DNA of 64,000 nt from Bacteroidales bacterium (GCA_015060395.1 SUYP01000002.1:1-64000); one strand, 5' to 3'; shown: positions 36,216-45,328, numbered from the stretch's first letter. The notes: generated from the sequence alone by a model not told the origin. A program made the numbers and translations.

Positions 36216-38960
36216 TTATCTTCTATGATATCTTGAAACATATTCGTCAAGTGCCTTCTCAAGCTTTTCCATCGTTACGATGGCTGGCTCGGTCTTCCTT
36301 ACCTTGAGAGGCTCCTTGAACTCTGTCATAGACTTCCATACGACAGGAGTGCAGTCCTCTGTCGATATCTCCGGTCTCTCGACATAATTCTTACGTGAAG
36401 CAGTACGAGAGTAAGCATTCTGGGTAGAAGTCTCTGTCCATCCCCTCTTGAGCGTGATGTCCGAAATGATAGGGCTATAGAGCTGAGCATCATAATTGCC
36501 CCATCCGCCGACCGCATTCATATAATGTATCGCAGTTTCAGAGCTTCCATCCGCCACAGCAGCCTCTACACCCTTGATCACGATAGTGTTTCCGTCAGCG
36601 GAGATCTCCACAGGGAATGCTCCAGGCATATTTTCAGCCGGAGCCCTGTAGCCGTGGTTGGACTGCTTGTCATACGCAGTGACAAAATACGGAGTATCAC
36701 CCCAGTTAAGCATCGGTGGCATTGCCATCTGGTCGAACGGAACAGTGACTGTACCGTCTTCACCGATCTCAAGATACCACTTAGGACCGAAGTCATAAAA
36801 AATCTGATTCAGGTCGTATGACTGATATGCCTCGCTCGTGAAGAGATCGAAAGCCGACATAGTCTGAAGACGGCTGAACGAATAGATGTCATAGTCATAC
36901 CATCCGACACAGAGAAGCCTGTTCCTGTAATGGAGCCTGTACTTGTTGAACTGGTCGGCACTCTTCTTGAAATCCTCATAATATGCGTCGGTCTCTTCCC
37001 TTGTCCAGTCGAACTTCTCATAGATATCATATACGTCCTCGGTCAGTTCAGGAGCCTCGATCTCCTGCGAAATGGTGATCTTGGCCTTGACGTTGGTGTT
37101 GTATTCTACAAGATTGTTGTCGTCGTCATAATCCCTTACAAATGCCTTTGCAGTCATAGTCCAGTCGCCCTCAAGCTGTTTGAAGAGAGGAGAGTTGTTG
37201 TGTACTCCGAGAGCAAGAAGCTTTGTCCTGGTGTCTGCGATTGCCGAACAGCCGTCGATAAGGATGTTAGGGGTGTATTCCTCATTATATCCGAGGACAG
37301 CAAGACGTGTAGTCTCTCCATCAAGGGAAGGAATGGATATGGTAAGACCGGCATCAGAATTGATCTGATCGAGCTCGTCCGCTGTAAAGTAATTCTGGCA
37401 AAGACTTGCGTATGTATTTCCACCATTGAGGGTCACGACCCAGTCTCTGATATAGTTGGCTCCGTAATAAGCTGAAACGAGATCCTTGTTAGGAGCCTTG
37501 ATATTGAACTTGGCCTCATATTCGTGCTGGTTGTCCTCAACAGCAGTAACGTTGATCACAGGAGGATCAAGAACCTTTGCCTTTGTCGTGAACACCTCGT
37601 GAACGAATTTCTGAGTCGTTCCTTCCTCATTTCCTCTTGCAGTGATGAACACGTGGAAGTCAGACTGCTCATTGAGTGGTCCCACAAAGAAGGTATCGCT
37701 TACAGAGAACTGTACAGCCTCCGCACCGGCATTACCGATCATCAGACTGAACTGTGCGAAATACGATGATACGAACCATTGCATCCAGTCTTCTCTTCCG
37801 CAAAGAAGATTGATTATGCTCTGATATGTTCCATCATCCATCACGCAATAATTATATCCATAGACATTCTCGTCAGGAATTATCGTCACAACCGCATCAA
37901 TTGCAGACAAATCCTCTACTCTGACCTCGATTTCTGCATCGAGAAGATCAGGCTGGTCAAGTGTGAAGATAAGTTTCTGGAACGCGCCTGTCCAATACGG
38001 ATGCTCGTCAGAACCAGGTTCGATGTCAGTAACGACGCCTCTGGTCATCATAGCTTCAGGAGCATTCAGGGCTCCCCAGTCATCGCCATAATATCCCTTG
38101 AAGTCGTACATCGGAACAAAATATCCGAATCCATCTCCCGCAGGGCCCCAGTTTGCGATATAACCTTCTCCCCACTCGAACTCACCTGCCATAAACAGCA
38201 CAGGCTCTCCAGGGACAATAGGCTCGTGGAGCTGAATGAACTGACCTGTCTGCTCATCAAACACAGGCTCTCCATTCTCGTCAAGAAGGAACTCGTTATC
38301 GACATTGATGTCGATTGTCTTGTCCACCCTCGTATCAACCTGCATATTCTGATACAGAAGGTCCGTATCGTGCATTCCGGTCAGTTTCTTTGATAGATAC
38401 AATGGAATGCAGGAAAAAGCATATCTGATCGACCTTGTATCATCGTTCTCCACAGATTCAGGGACATTGATATGTACCTTATAGTCCCTTTTTCCGACCT
38501 CGACAAGAGTCAGCAGATCTGTGAACACGTAAGGAGTAGTGCTGGCCTCAACCTCGACAATCTCGTCATAATATTTGCTGCCGGTCTTTCCTGCAAAATA
38601 AAAATAATACTTGCTGTCAGCCTTGAGTTCCTCGATATTCACTGTTGACGAAGACTCTGCCTTCAACTTCTCTCCACGACGGAAGATGATAGATGCCTGA
38701 AGGGCATCCTGCTGTGACTCATAGCAGATATAAGCAAGTGAATCAAGTCCGGAGGTCTCGACCTTGATCTGTATGCTGCTCTGGTCAGAGGCCTGGAGAT
38801 CCGCCCTGAGATATGTTTCCACCTGTTCCGGCTTTTCAGGATTGTCAGGATTATCAGGCTTGTCCGGTTCCGGTGTCGGTTCAGGCTGGCCACAAGACAC
38901 AATACCACACATAACGGCAAGGATCGCCATTATGCGAAAATTAGTTAAAAGGTTTTTCAT
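36216..38960 (-). CDS. 914-residue surface lipoprotein with Fn3-like modules
   Basis: Lipobox IVSC (Cys23) is followed by GQPEPTPEPDKPDNPDNPEKPEQ, a flexible acidic linker. Several Ig/Fn3-like modules make up residues about 50-560 (SSSTVNIEELKADSKYYFYF, FVGPLNEQSDFHVFITARGNEEGTTQKFVHEVFTTKAK). A different domain starts near 600 (LFKQLEGDWTMTAKAFVRDYDDDNN), resembling the lipocalin-like or YCE-type calycin modules of Bacteroidales lipoproteins. A basic C-terminus (VSRYHRR) ends the protein. No enzyme motif was recognised. It is the first gene of a two-gene operon with Omp28 copy D and has its own consensus promoter. The size and layout resemble the 743-residue lipoprotein coupled to Omp28 copy A. 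Confidence 0.65.
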   Translation of the reverse strand: MKNLLTNFRIMAILAVMCGIVSCGQPEPTPEPDKPDNPDNPEKPEQVETYLRADLQASDQSSIQIKVETSGLDSLAYICYESQQDALQASIIFRRGEKLKAESSSTVNIEELKADSKYYFYFAGKTGSKYYDEIVEVEASTTPYVFTDLLTLVEVGKRDYKVHINVPESVENDDTRSIRYAFSCIPLYLSKKLTGMHDTDLLYQNMQVDTRVDKTIDINVDNEFLLDENGEPVFDEQTGQFIQLHEPIVPGEPVLFMAGEFEWGEGYIANWGPAGDGFGYFVPMYDFKGYYGDDWGALNAPEAMMTRGVVTDIEPGSDEHPYWTGAFQKLIFTLDQPDLLDAEIEVRVEDLSAIDAVVTIIPDENVYGYNYCVMDDGTYQSIINLLCGREDWMQWFVSSYFAQFSLMIGNAGAEAVQFSVSDTFFVGPLNEQSDFHVFITARGNEEGTTQKFVHEVFTTKAKVLDPPVINVTAVEDNQHEYEAKFNIKAPNKDLVSAYYGANYIRDWVVTLNGGNTYASLCQNYFTADELDQINSDAGLTISIPSLDGETTRLAVLGYNEEYTPNILIDGCSAIADTRTKLLALGVHNNSPLFKQLEGDWTMTAKAFVRDYDDDNNLVEYNTNVKAKITISQEIEAPELTEDVYDIYEKFDWTREETDAYYEDFKKSADQFNKYRLHYRNRLLCVGWYDYDIYSFSRLQTMSAFDLFTSEAYQSYDLNQIFYDFGPKWYLEIGEDGTVTVPFDQMAMPPMLNWGDTPYFVTAYDKQSNHGYRAPAENMPGAFPVEISADGNTIVIKGVEAAVADGSSETAIHYMNAVGGWGNYDAQLYSPIISDITLKRGWTETSTQNAYSRTASRKNYVERPEISTEDCTPVVWKSMTEFKEPLKVRKTEPAIVTMEKLEKALDEYVSRYHRR

Positions 38961-39013
38961 CAGATTGGTTTATATTAATTTATAATCTTAATCTCTACAG
39001 TCGAGTTATCGCG

Positions 39014-39043
39014 CAAATATAAGTTATTTATTCCATTCCGCAA
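39014..39043 (-). promoter_or_regulatory. Promoter of the second Omp28 locus
   Basis: On the minus strand TTG (39043-39041) is followed after 19 bases by TATATTTG (39021-39014), a consensus match. The 5' leader would be about 47 bases. Confidence 0.75.
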
Positions 39044-39060
39044 TCAAATCTTCTGTAAGA

Positions 39061-39090
39061 TTGGGCTTTAAGCGTTTTTTACTATCTTTG
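39061..39090 (+). promoter_or_regulatory. Promoter of purB
   Basis: TTG (39061-39063), 19 bases, then TATCTTTG (39083-39090) form a consensus pair 26 bases before the purB start. It is divergent from the Omp28 locus 2 promoter. Confidence 0.75.
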
Positions 39091-39116
39091 CACCGCAAAT
39101 CATAAGCTCTGATAAA

Positions 39117-40457
39117 ATGGACAATCACTCACTTTTGGCAGTATCGCCTGTTGACGGACGCTATTCCCGTCAGACTGAACCTCTTAGGGAATATTTCAGC
39201 GAATATGCCCTCATCAAGTACCGTGTACGCATAGAGATCGAATATTTCATCGCACTCTGTCAGATTCCTCTTCCGCAGCTTGCGGATTTCGATTCATCTA
39301 AATTCGAGGCTCTCAGAGACATATACAGAAATATGACTCCGGAAGATGCAGCAAAAGTGAAGGAAATCGAGAAAGTGACCAACCACGACGTAAAGGCGGT
39401 AGAGTATTACATCAAGGACCGCTTCAAGGAGATGGACATCATCAGATGGGGTGAATTCGTTCATTTCGGGCTCACATCCCAGGACATCAACAACACTTCG
39501 GTTCCTCTTTCATTCAAGGAAGCCATCGAAGAAAGCTTTATGCCTCTTCTCAAGGAAGTCCTCGGACTGATAAAGGGTATGGCAGAAGAATGGAAGGACA
39601 TCCCGATGCTTGCAAAGACACACGGACAGCCGGCATCACCTACAAGGGTAGGAAAGGAATTCAACGTATTTGCAGTGCGTCTCGAAGAGCAGATCCGCCA
39701 GTTCGAGCTGCTTACTTATCCGGCAAAGTTCGGCGGTGCAACCGGCAATATGAATGCGCACAAGGTGGCATACCCTGCCATCGACTGGATAGCGTTCGGC
39801 AATGATTTCGTCGCATCACTCGGTCTGAAGAGGTCGTTCCCTACCACACAGATCGAGCATTACGACAATCTCGCGTCGCTCTTTGACTGCCTCCGCCGCA
39901 TCAACACCATTCTTATCGACTTTGCACGAGATATATGGACATATATATCTATGGAGTATTTCCGTCAGAAGGTCAAGGCGGGAGAAGTAGGTTCATCTGC
40001 TATGCCGCACAAGGTGAACCCTATCGACTTTGAGAATGCTGAAGGAAACTTCGGAGTGGCAGACGCGCTCTACACCCACCTGTCAATGAAGCTGCCGATT
40101 TCACGTCTGCAGCGTGACCTCACGGACTCCACCGTGCTCAGGAACATCGGTATGCCGCTTGCACACTCAATCATATCCCTGAACTCGCTAAAGAAGGGAC
40201 TGGGCAAGCTCATCCTGAACGAGGATGCCATCAGAGCCGACCTTGAAAGGAACTGGGCTGTCGTTGCAGAGGCCATACAGACAATCCTCCGCAGAGAAAA
40301 TTACCCGAACCCTTACGAAACGCTCAAGGCGCTCACCCGTACTGGTGCGGGCATCAACCGTGAAGTAATAGCTGATTTCATCGAGACGCTCGATGTATCG
40401 GAGTCAGTCAAGGAGGAGCTCAGGGCCATCACACCTTGGACCTACACAGGATTCTAG
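39117..40457 (+). CDS. purB: Adenylosuccinate lyase
   Basis: This enzyme catalyses two beta-eliminations in purine synthesis: SAICAR to AICAR, and adenylosuccinate to AMP. The 446-residue protein has the fumarase-superfamily signature SSAMPHKVNP, the catalytic His regions TNHDVKAVEYYIK and AKTHGQPASPTRVGKEF, and HFGLTSQDINNT. Length is normal. It stands alone between a promoter and a palindromic repeat. Confidence 0.96.
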   Translation: MDNHSLLAVSPVDGRYSRQTEPLREYFSEYALIKYRVRIEIEYFIALCQIPLPQLADFDSSKFEALRDIYRNMTPEDAAKVKEIEKVTNHDVKAVEYYIKDRFKEMDIIRWGEFVHFGLTSQDINNTSVPLSFKEAIEESFMPLLKEVLGLIKGMAEEWKDIPMLAKTHGQPASPTRVGKEFNVFAVRLEEQIRQFELLTYPAKFGGATGNMNAHKVAYPAIDWIAFGNDFVASLGLKRSFPTTQIEHYDNLASLFDCLRRINTILIDFARDIWTYISMEYFRQKVKAGEVGSSAMPHKVNPIDFENAEGNFGVADALYTHLSMKLPISRLQRDLTDSTVLRNIGMPLAHSIISLNSLKKGLGKLILNEDAIRADLERNWAVVAEAIQTILRRENYPNPYETLKALTRTGAGINREVIADFIETLDVSESVKEELRAITPWTYTGF

Positions 40458-40463
40458 GACATC

Positions 40464-40489
40464 GTCATTCCGAGCTTGTCGAGGAATCT
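40464..40489 (+). repeat. Palindromic repeat between purB and the DivIC-like gene
   Basis: GTCATTCCGAGCTTGTCGAGGAATCT lies between two convergent stops and may act as a terminator for both. It is the clearest copy of the repeat family. Confidence 0.7.
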
Positions 40490-40826
40490 AATCCTCAATG
40501 ATATATACATCTTCGCCAGGGACAGCAAAACCGAACTGCTCTCTGGCGAATTTTTCTAATGAGTCGCGATTGGTCTTCAGTTCGCCGATGTTCTGATCCA
40601 TAGCCTCGATCTCGCTGCGATACTTCTCCATCTGTCTTTCCTGACGTCCGATCTCCCTCTTGGCCTCAACCCAATGGATTATGGTAGTGCCTGGCCCGAC
40701 AAGCCACGACACCATCACGATTGTCGTGCTGATGACGACAAACCAGGCAAATTTCCTATGTTCACCCGTAAATATGTCCTTGATCTTTCCCAAAATAATG
40801 ATTGCTGAATGAATAATTGTCAACAA
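40488..40826 (-). CDS. DivIC/FtsB-like septum formation initiator protein
   Basis: A 112-residue bitopic protein. A basic N-terminal segment (KIKDIFTGEHRK) is followed by one membrane helix (FAWFVVISTTIVMVSWLVG) and a coiled coil (VEAKREIGRQERQMEKYRSEIEAMDQNIGELKTNRDSLEKFAREQFGF), ending in VPGEDVYIIED. The ARE-QFGFAVPGEDVYII ending is the family hallmark. Such proteins form part of the FtsQ-FtsL-FtsB division complex. The start is uncertain: a TAATTTTG-like -7 element (40824-40831) overlaps the ATG at 40826, so a downstream start such as the TTG at 40793 is possible. Confidence 0.82.
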   Translation of the reverse strand: MLTIIHSAIIILGKIKDIFTGEHRKFAWFVVISTTIVMVSWLVGPGTTIIHWVEAKREIGRQERQMEKYRSEIEAMDQNIGELKTNRDSLEKFAREQFGFAVPGEDVYIIED

Positions 40827-40869
40827 AATTAACTATTTTTGACAAATATTTCATAAAAAAGCAGACAAT

Positions 40870-41802
40870 ATGAAACCAACATTACTTGTTCTTGCTGCCG
40901 GTATGGGCAGCCGCTACGGCGGACTCAAGCAGATGGACGGTCTTGGCCCGAACGGAGAGACTATCATCGACTATTCTATTTACGATGCAGTACAGGCCGG
41001 ATTCGGAAAAGTAGTATATATAGTTCGCGAATACTTCAGAGAGCAGATGGAAGCTGTCGTGAAAGAGAAGTACAGCAATGTGAAATGCATTGACGGTGAG
41101 CCTCTTGAATTCCAGTTCGTAACCCAGGAACTTCACAAGATTCCGTCACAGTTCACCCTCAACCCGGAGCGCGAAAAGCCTTGGGGCACCGCACACGCAG
41201 TGCTTATGGGCAAGAAAGTCATAAAGGAGCCGTTTGCAGTCATCAACGGTGACGATTATTATGGAAAGGAGTCCTTCAAGGTCATCGGAGACTGGCTCAG
41301 GGCACACGAGAACACCACGGGAGAATATGCCCTGGTAGGCTTCGAGCTTGACAACACCCTTTCTGAGTCAGGCGGAGTTTCAAGAGGAATCGGCACGGCA
41401 GATCAGACAGGCTTCCTTACCGACGTTGTGGAACATCACAAGATCCAGATGTGTGAGGACGGAAAGATCCGCGGAGAAAACAATGTGACCGGAGAGACAG
41501 TCGAGCTTGCACCTAAGGCACTCTGCTCAATGAATATGTGGGGCTTCACGCCAGACTATTTCGACAAGAGCGAAGAGATCTTCACAAGATTCCTCGAAAA
41601 GAACATAGGGGAACTGAAGGCTGAATTCTATATTCCATACGCCATCGACTGCATCATCAAGGAAGGCACAGGAAGATGCGAACTGCTTTCGACACCGTCA
41701 AGGTGGTTCGGAGTGACCTTCAAGGAGGACCGTCCAGGAGTCGTAGCAAAATTCCAGGAATTCGCAGACCAGGGAATCTACCCTACTCCGCTCTACAGAT
41801 AG
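40870..41802 (+). CDS. Sugar-phosphate nucleotidyltransferase family protein
   Basis: A 310-residue protein with the NTP-transferase signature LAAGMGSRYGGLKQMDGLGPNGE at the N-terminus, AVINGDDYYG as the metal-binding aspartate region, and FYIPYAIDCIIKEG later. It belongs to the nucleotidyltransferase fold used by sugar-1-phosphate nucleotidylyltransferases, but it lacks a C-terminal hexapeptide domain, and the sugar and NTP cannot be assigned. Bacteroidota genomes commonly carry this gene as a standalone. A TATTTTTG element lies at 40834-40841. It is followed after 45 bases by a CPBP protease gene. Confidence 0.82.
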   Translation: MKPTLLVLAAGMGSRYGGLKQMDGLGPNGETIIDYSIYDAVQAGFGKVVYIVREYFREQMEAVVKEKYSNVKCIDGEPLEFQFVTQELHKIPSQFTLNPEREKPWGTAHAVLMGKKVIKEPFAVINGDDYYGKESFKVIGDWLRAHENTTGEYALVGFELDNTLSESGGVSRGIGTADQTGFLTDVVEHHKIQMCEDGKIRGENNVTGETVELAPKALCSMNMWGFTPDYFDKSEEIFTRFLEKNIGELKAEFYIPYAIDCIIKEGTGRCELLSTPSRWFGVTFKEDRPGVVAKFQEFADQGIYPTPLYR

Positions 41803-41813
41803 TATCACATTCA

Positions 41814-41834
41814 TCCCGGCCCGTCCCGGGGACA
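41814..41834. repeat. Palindromic repeat upstream of the CPBP protease gene
   Basis: CATCCCGGCCCGTCCCGGGGA is related to the GATCCCCGGT...ACCGGGGATGA element at 848 and lies 14 bases before a start codon. Confidence 0.5.
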
Positions 41835-41847
41835 AACGCCACAGAAT

Positions 41848-42759
41848 ATGGGATTTTTCAAAAGACATAAGGGAAGAGCTTCGTACGAGCTCTTCTCTAA
41901 CTATTCACACTATCTTCCGGGGTTCGGAGGTATGACGATGCTTTTCCTTCTCTTCATCCTGGGATCGCTTCTCGGCAGTCTCATAAGCGGAGTCTTCGTC
42001 CTGGCTATGGGAACTTCCGACGCTGTAACTTCTTACAGTATGCTCATATCATATCCGGTATCATTCATTCCACCGCTCCTGTACGCATCGGTCAAAAGCC
42101 GCAGAAACGAGATATTCGACACAGGATATGCCCTTGACAGCAATAATTTCGGAAGCAAGGGAGGTGTGGTGATCACGCTTACAGTGTCGCTGGCCACTCT
42201 CGCAGGCGCTTTCGTATGCGAACCTCTCAGCGCAGCCCTTCCGGATATGCCGGCATATCTGGAAGAAGCCCTCGAGTCAATGGTAAACGGTCCGCTCTGG
42301 GCATCACTTCTTTCCGTATCCGTCTTCGCACCCCTCTTCGAGGAGTGGCTCTGCAGAGGCCTGGTACTCAGAGGCTTGATGAGCAAGATGAACCCTACAG
42401 GAGCCATCTGTGTATCCGCAGCATTCTTCGCAATCCTGCATCTGAACCCTTGGCAGGCCATTCCGGCATTCATCCTCGGACTTCTCTTCGGATACGTCTA
42501 TTACAGGACCGGATCACTCAAACTGACTATGCTTATGCACTGTGTGAACAACACATTTTCTACCATATTCAGCAGGATACCGGAATTCAGGGAAGCTGAC
42601 ACATTTATGGACATACTCAGTCCTTGGAAATATGCAGCGACATTCGTATTGTGCATACTCGTCCTTGCGAGCGCGATTGTCATAATAAGAGCCATCCCGA
42701 CAAAGGATGACAGGATGGGCAACTGCGACAAGGTCGATCCGTTATCGATCGCTAGCTGA
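41848..42759 (+). CDS. CPBP family intramembrane metalloprotease
   Basis: A 303-residue polytopic membrane protein. The three CPBP (Abi/Rce1-like) motifs are present: PLFEEWLCRGLVLRG (the EExxxR motif), FAILHLNPWQA (His-containing) and LMHCVNN in the last helices. Family members cleave prenylated or other peptides in eukaryotes, while bacterial roles are mostly unknown. The C-terminus overlaps the convergent yccF gene by 8 bases. A palindromic repeat lies directly upstream. No link to neighbouring genes is evident. Confidence 0.88.
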   Translation: MGFFKRHKGRASYELFSNYSHYLPGFGGMTMLFLLFILGSLLGSLISGVFVLAMGTSDAVTSYSMLISYPVSFIPPLLYASVKSRRNEIFDTGYALDSNNFGSKGGVVITLTVSLATLAGAFVCEPLSAALPDMPAYLEEALESMVNGPLWASLLSVSVFAPLFEEWLCRGLVLRGLMSKMNPTGAICVSAAFFAILHLNPWQAIPAFILGLLFGYVYYRTGSLKLTMLMHCVNNTFSTIFSRIPEFREADTFMDILSPWKYAATFVLCILVLASAIVIIRAIPTKDDRMGNCDKVDPLSIAS

Positions 42760-43120
42760 TCTTCTTTCCGAAAGGTATAAGGGCAAGAAGCGCCATCTTG
42801 AAGTGCTGGAGGCCGAATGGAATACCGATGATCGTTATGCAGAGGAATACTCCAAAAGTGAGGTGAAGCATAGCGATCTCGATTCCTCCTACCAGTATCC
42901 ATATCACATTCATAAAGATCGAGAGACAGCCGCCGTCATTGGTGTCTGACTGGATTTCGTGTCCGAAAGGCCACAGGGCAAATCCTGCCAGCTTGATCAG
43001 CTGAAAGCCGAAAGGTATGCCGATGATCGTTATGCAGAACAAAAGTCCTACGATAAAATAATAAATGCTGACGATGAATCCGCCAAGCACGAACCAAAGG
43101 ATGTTTCCTAAAAATTTCAT
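42752..43120 (-). CDS. YccF domain inner-membrane protein
   Basis: A 122-residue protein with two copies of the YccF (DUF307) signature GVLLCITIIGIPFGxQxxK-like sequence (FCITIIGIPFGFQLIKLAGFALWPFG and FLCITIIGIPFGLQHFKMALLALIPFG), each with membrane helices. Function of the family is not known. The stop codon lies inside the end of the convergent CPBP gene. It is upstream of, and in the same direction as, no other close gene on its 3' side; the MurU-like gene ends 18 bases before its start, so read-through from that operon is possible. Confidence 0.85.
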   Translation of the reverse strand: MKFLGNILWFVLGGFIVSIYYFIVGLLFCITIIGIPFGFQLIKLAGFALWPFGHEIQSDTNDGGCLSIFMNVIWILVGGIEIAMLHLTFGVFLCITIIGIPFGLQHFKMALLALIPFGKKIS

Positions 43121-43138
43121 AGTATAGTTGTATAGTTT

Positions 43139-43903
43139 TTAATTCTGACTTACTCTGGAGATTTCCTTCTCCGCAATTTCCAAGGTGTCAAGCTTGCCCA
43201 CATCGACAAGATGCAGGCCGTCTGCCTCCACACCGTATATTTCATACAAGGCGCAGGCCGAAAGATAGAAATCCATTATCGGGAAACGAGGATGCTCAGG
43301 ATCCAGTCCCTCTCTGCTGACAAAGTCTTCAAGAGCTGCAAATGCGGTATCCGACATAATGTGGATGCCGGAAAAAGCCAGCCTGCGGCATTGCGTCACA
43401 TCCAAATCAGGATAAGGCGAACGTACCTCTCCCGTAACCACATTGGTCCATCCTTTCAACCGCATCGTATCAGGATCAAACAGAAGATAACGGCTTGTCA
43501 CACGGTCACTTACAAGAAGCGTAGCCATAGCATCCCGCCTTGTCTGAGAGGCCATCCACCTTATATCAAGATCGGAGATTATATCCACATTATGGATGAG
43601 GAACTGCCCGCATCCTTCCAGATACGGCTTCGCATTCAGCACCCCGCCGCCCGTCTCAAGCAGCTGTCCCCTCTCGTCGGAAACTTCCATCGGCAATATA
43701 TCCTGTGCACTCACCCACTCCTCGATCATATCGGCAAAATGATGTACATTCACCACGGCGCTCTCCACTCCCGAGGCCTTGAGCTTGCGGGCGATGTGCT
43801 CTATGAGAGGCTTGCCGCAGACCGGCACAAGAGCCTTCGGAAGAGTGTCGGTTATTGGTTTAAGCCTGGTCCCGAGACCGGCCGCAAATATCATTGCTTT
43901 CAT
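43139..43903 (-). CDS. MurU-like nucleotidyltransferase (N-acetylmuramate-1-phosphate uridylyltransferase candidate)
   Basis: A 254-residue protein with the nucleotidyltransferase signature FAAGLGTRLKPITDTLPKALVPVCGKPLIEH. It also has the LETGGGVLNAKPYL motif and FLIHNVDII metal-site region seen in MurU and related enzymes, and a late SGIHIMSDTAF. MurU couples MurNAc-1-phosphate to UTP in the anhydro-MurNAc recycling route used by bacteria that lack MurQ. Its start overlaps the stop of the AmgK-RapZ fusion by 4 bases (ATGA), so the two are translationally coupled. That mirrors the AmgK-MurU pairing and supports the assignment. A mannose- or heptose-1-phosphate enzyme cannot be excluded. Confidence 0.8.
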   Translation of the reverse strand: MKAMIFAAGLGTRLKPITDTLPKALVPVCGKPLIEHIARKLKASGVESAVVNVHHFADMIEEWVSAQDILPMEVSDERGQLLETGGGVLNAKPYLEGCGQFLIHNVDIISDLDIRWMASQTRRDAMATLLVSDRVTSRYLLFDPDTMRLKGWTNVVTGEVRSPYPDLDVTQCRRLAFSGIHIMSDTAFAALEDFVSREGLDPEHPRFPIMDFYLSACALYEIYGVEADGLHLVDVGKLDTLEIAEKEISRVSQN

Positions 43904-45318
43904 AAGAGTTCGGTAATATTCTGTTCACGATGGATAAGACGGACACGGACAGCAGGAAATTTTTCCGCAATATGACGGGCAAGATGCTCGGCGCAATAGA
44001 CCGAACGGTGCTGTCCTCCTGTGCAGCCGAAGCTTATCATAAGGCTGGTAAATCCACGTCTGGCGTATGTCCCGATATGCGGGTCTATGATCCCGTATAT
44101 ATATTCAAGATACTGCAGGATCTCTCCGTCATCCTCAAGGAACCTTATGACCGGCTCATCGCGTCCAGTGAGTTTCCTGTACGGCTCATACCTGCCCGGA
44201 TTATGGATCGAACGGCAGTCAAATACATATCCCCCGCCGTTTCCTGACATATCCTGAGGTATTCCTTTCTTATATGAGAAACTGCAGACACGGACTTCCA
44301 GGACTCCGTCTGAAGCCTGTTCCTGAAAACGAGGAAGGGCGCACAGTCTCTCCAGAGTTCCGGTCATATACGGATACAGGCCTGAGAAGCCGGGAACTAT
44401 GGATTTCAGCTCCGATATGGCGGCAGGAATGCTTGTGACGAAACTTGACTTCTGTTCCACCAGTCCTCTGAATCCGTATGCGCCCAGCACCTGAAGCAGA
44501 CGAAAGAGGATGAAAAGATCCAGTCTTTCCATAAATGCATCACGGTCCGGATCACGATATCCTGCCAGAGCGGTCAGATAGCTGTCCAACATCCTTTCCT
44601 TCGATCCTGCAGGATATTTCGCTCTTGCCTGCCATACGAAAGAGGCCACATCATAATACACTGGGCCACGCCTTCCACCTTGAAAATCAATGAAATACGG
44701 TTCGCCGCCACATATCATAACATTCCTCGCATTGAAGTCGCGATACAGGAAAGTGTCAGTATCCTCCTTCAGCAGGTCATCGGCAAATCTTTCAAAGTCA
44801 TCCTGAAGAAGCACCTCATCGAATTCAAGCCCCGACGGCTTGAGGAAGCAGTACTTGAAATAGTTCAGGTCGAACATCACCATCCTCCTGTCGAAAGAAG
44901 GCTGTGGATAACATATCGAAAAGTCCAGTCCTTCCGCTCCGTCATATTGGATCACCGGGAGCATTGACATAGTCTTGTCCAGCAGGGCCTCGACCTTCGC
45001 GATGTCTTCATCACCGCGGCGGGCGGCCATAACCATATCGAAAAGTACGCAGTCCCCAAGATCTTCCTGAAGGTAGGCCGACATATCTTCGCTCACGGCA
45101 TAAACCTCAGGAACATTTATTCCTTTGGCACGGAAGTGGCGGGCTAGCGTCACAAATGCATTGTTCTCCTTCACATCGGTCCCGATGACACCTATGCAGG
45201 TGCCGGAATCAGAGGTCATCCTGAAATAGCGGCGGTTGCTCGCGGATCCTGTCAGCGGTGTCACGGAAACAGGAATGCAGCCATATTCAGACTTATATAA
45301 TATATTCAAACGTTCCAT
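43900..45318 (-). CDS. AmgK-like sugar kinase fused to RapZ C-terminal domain
   Basis: A 472-residue two-domain protein. Residues about 1-335 are an aminoglycoside-phosphotransferase-like kinase: nucleotide loop GSASNRRYFRM, hinge YLQEDLGD, catalytic loop YRDFNARN (Asp194, Asn199) and metal site FIDFQ (Asp211), as in AmgK, which phosphorylates the anomeric position of MurNAc/GlcNAc. Residues about 341-465 match the RapZ C-terminal domain: CSFSYKKGIP, YVFDCRSIHNPGR, YARRGFTSLMISFGCTGGQHRSV (432-440). In E. coli that domain binds glucosamine-6-phosphate and the sRNA GlmZ. The RapZ N-terminal P-loop domain is absent. It is coupled to the MurU-like gene. The fusion suggests a recycling kinase sensing an amino sugar; RNA binding is untested. 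Confidence 0.85.
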   Translation of the reverse strand: MERLNILYKSEYGCIPVSVTPLTGSASNRRYFRMTSDSGTCIGVIGTDVKENNAFVTLARHFRAKGINVPEVYAVSEDMSAYLQEDLGDCVLFDMVMAARRGDEDIAKVEALLDKTMSMLPVIQYDGAEGLDFSICYPQPSFDRRMVMFDLNYFKYCFLKPSGLEFDEVLLQDDFERFADDLLKEDTDTFLYRDFNARNVMICGGEPYFIDFQGGRRGPVYYDVASFVWQARAKYPAGSKERMLDSYLTALAGYRDPDRDAFMERLDLFILFRLLQVLGAYGFRGLVEQKSSFVTSIPAAISELKSIVPGFSGLYPYMTGTLERLCALPRFQEQASDGVLEVRVCSFSYKKGIPQDMSGNGGGYVFDCRSIHNPGRYEPYRKLTGRDEPVIRFLEDDGEILQYLEYIYGIIDPHIGTYARRGFTSLMISFGCTGGQHRSVYCAEHLARHIAEKFPAVRVRLIHREQNITELL

Positions 45319-45328
45319 TTATACTTTC

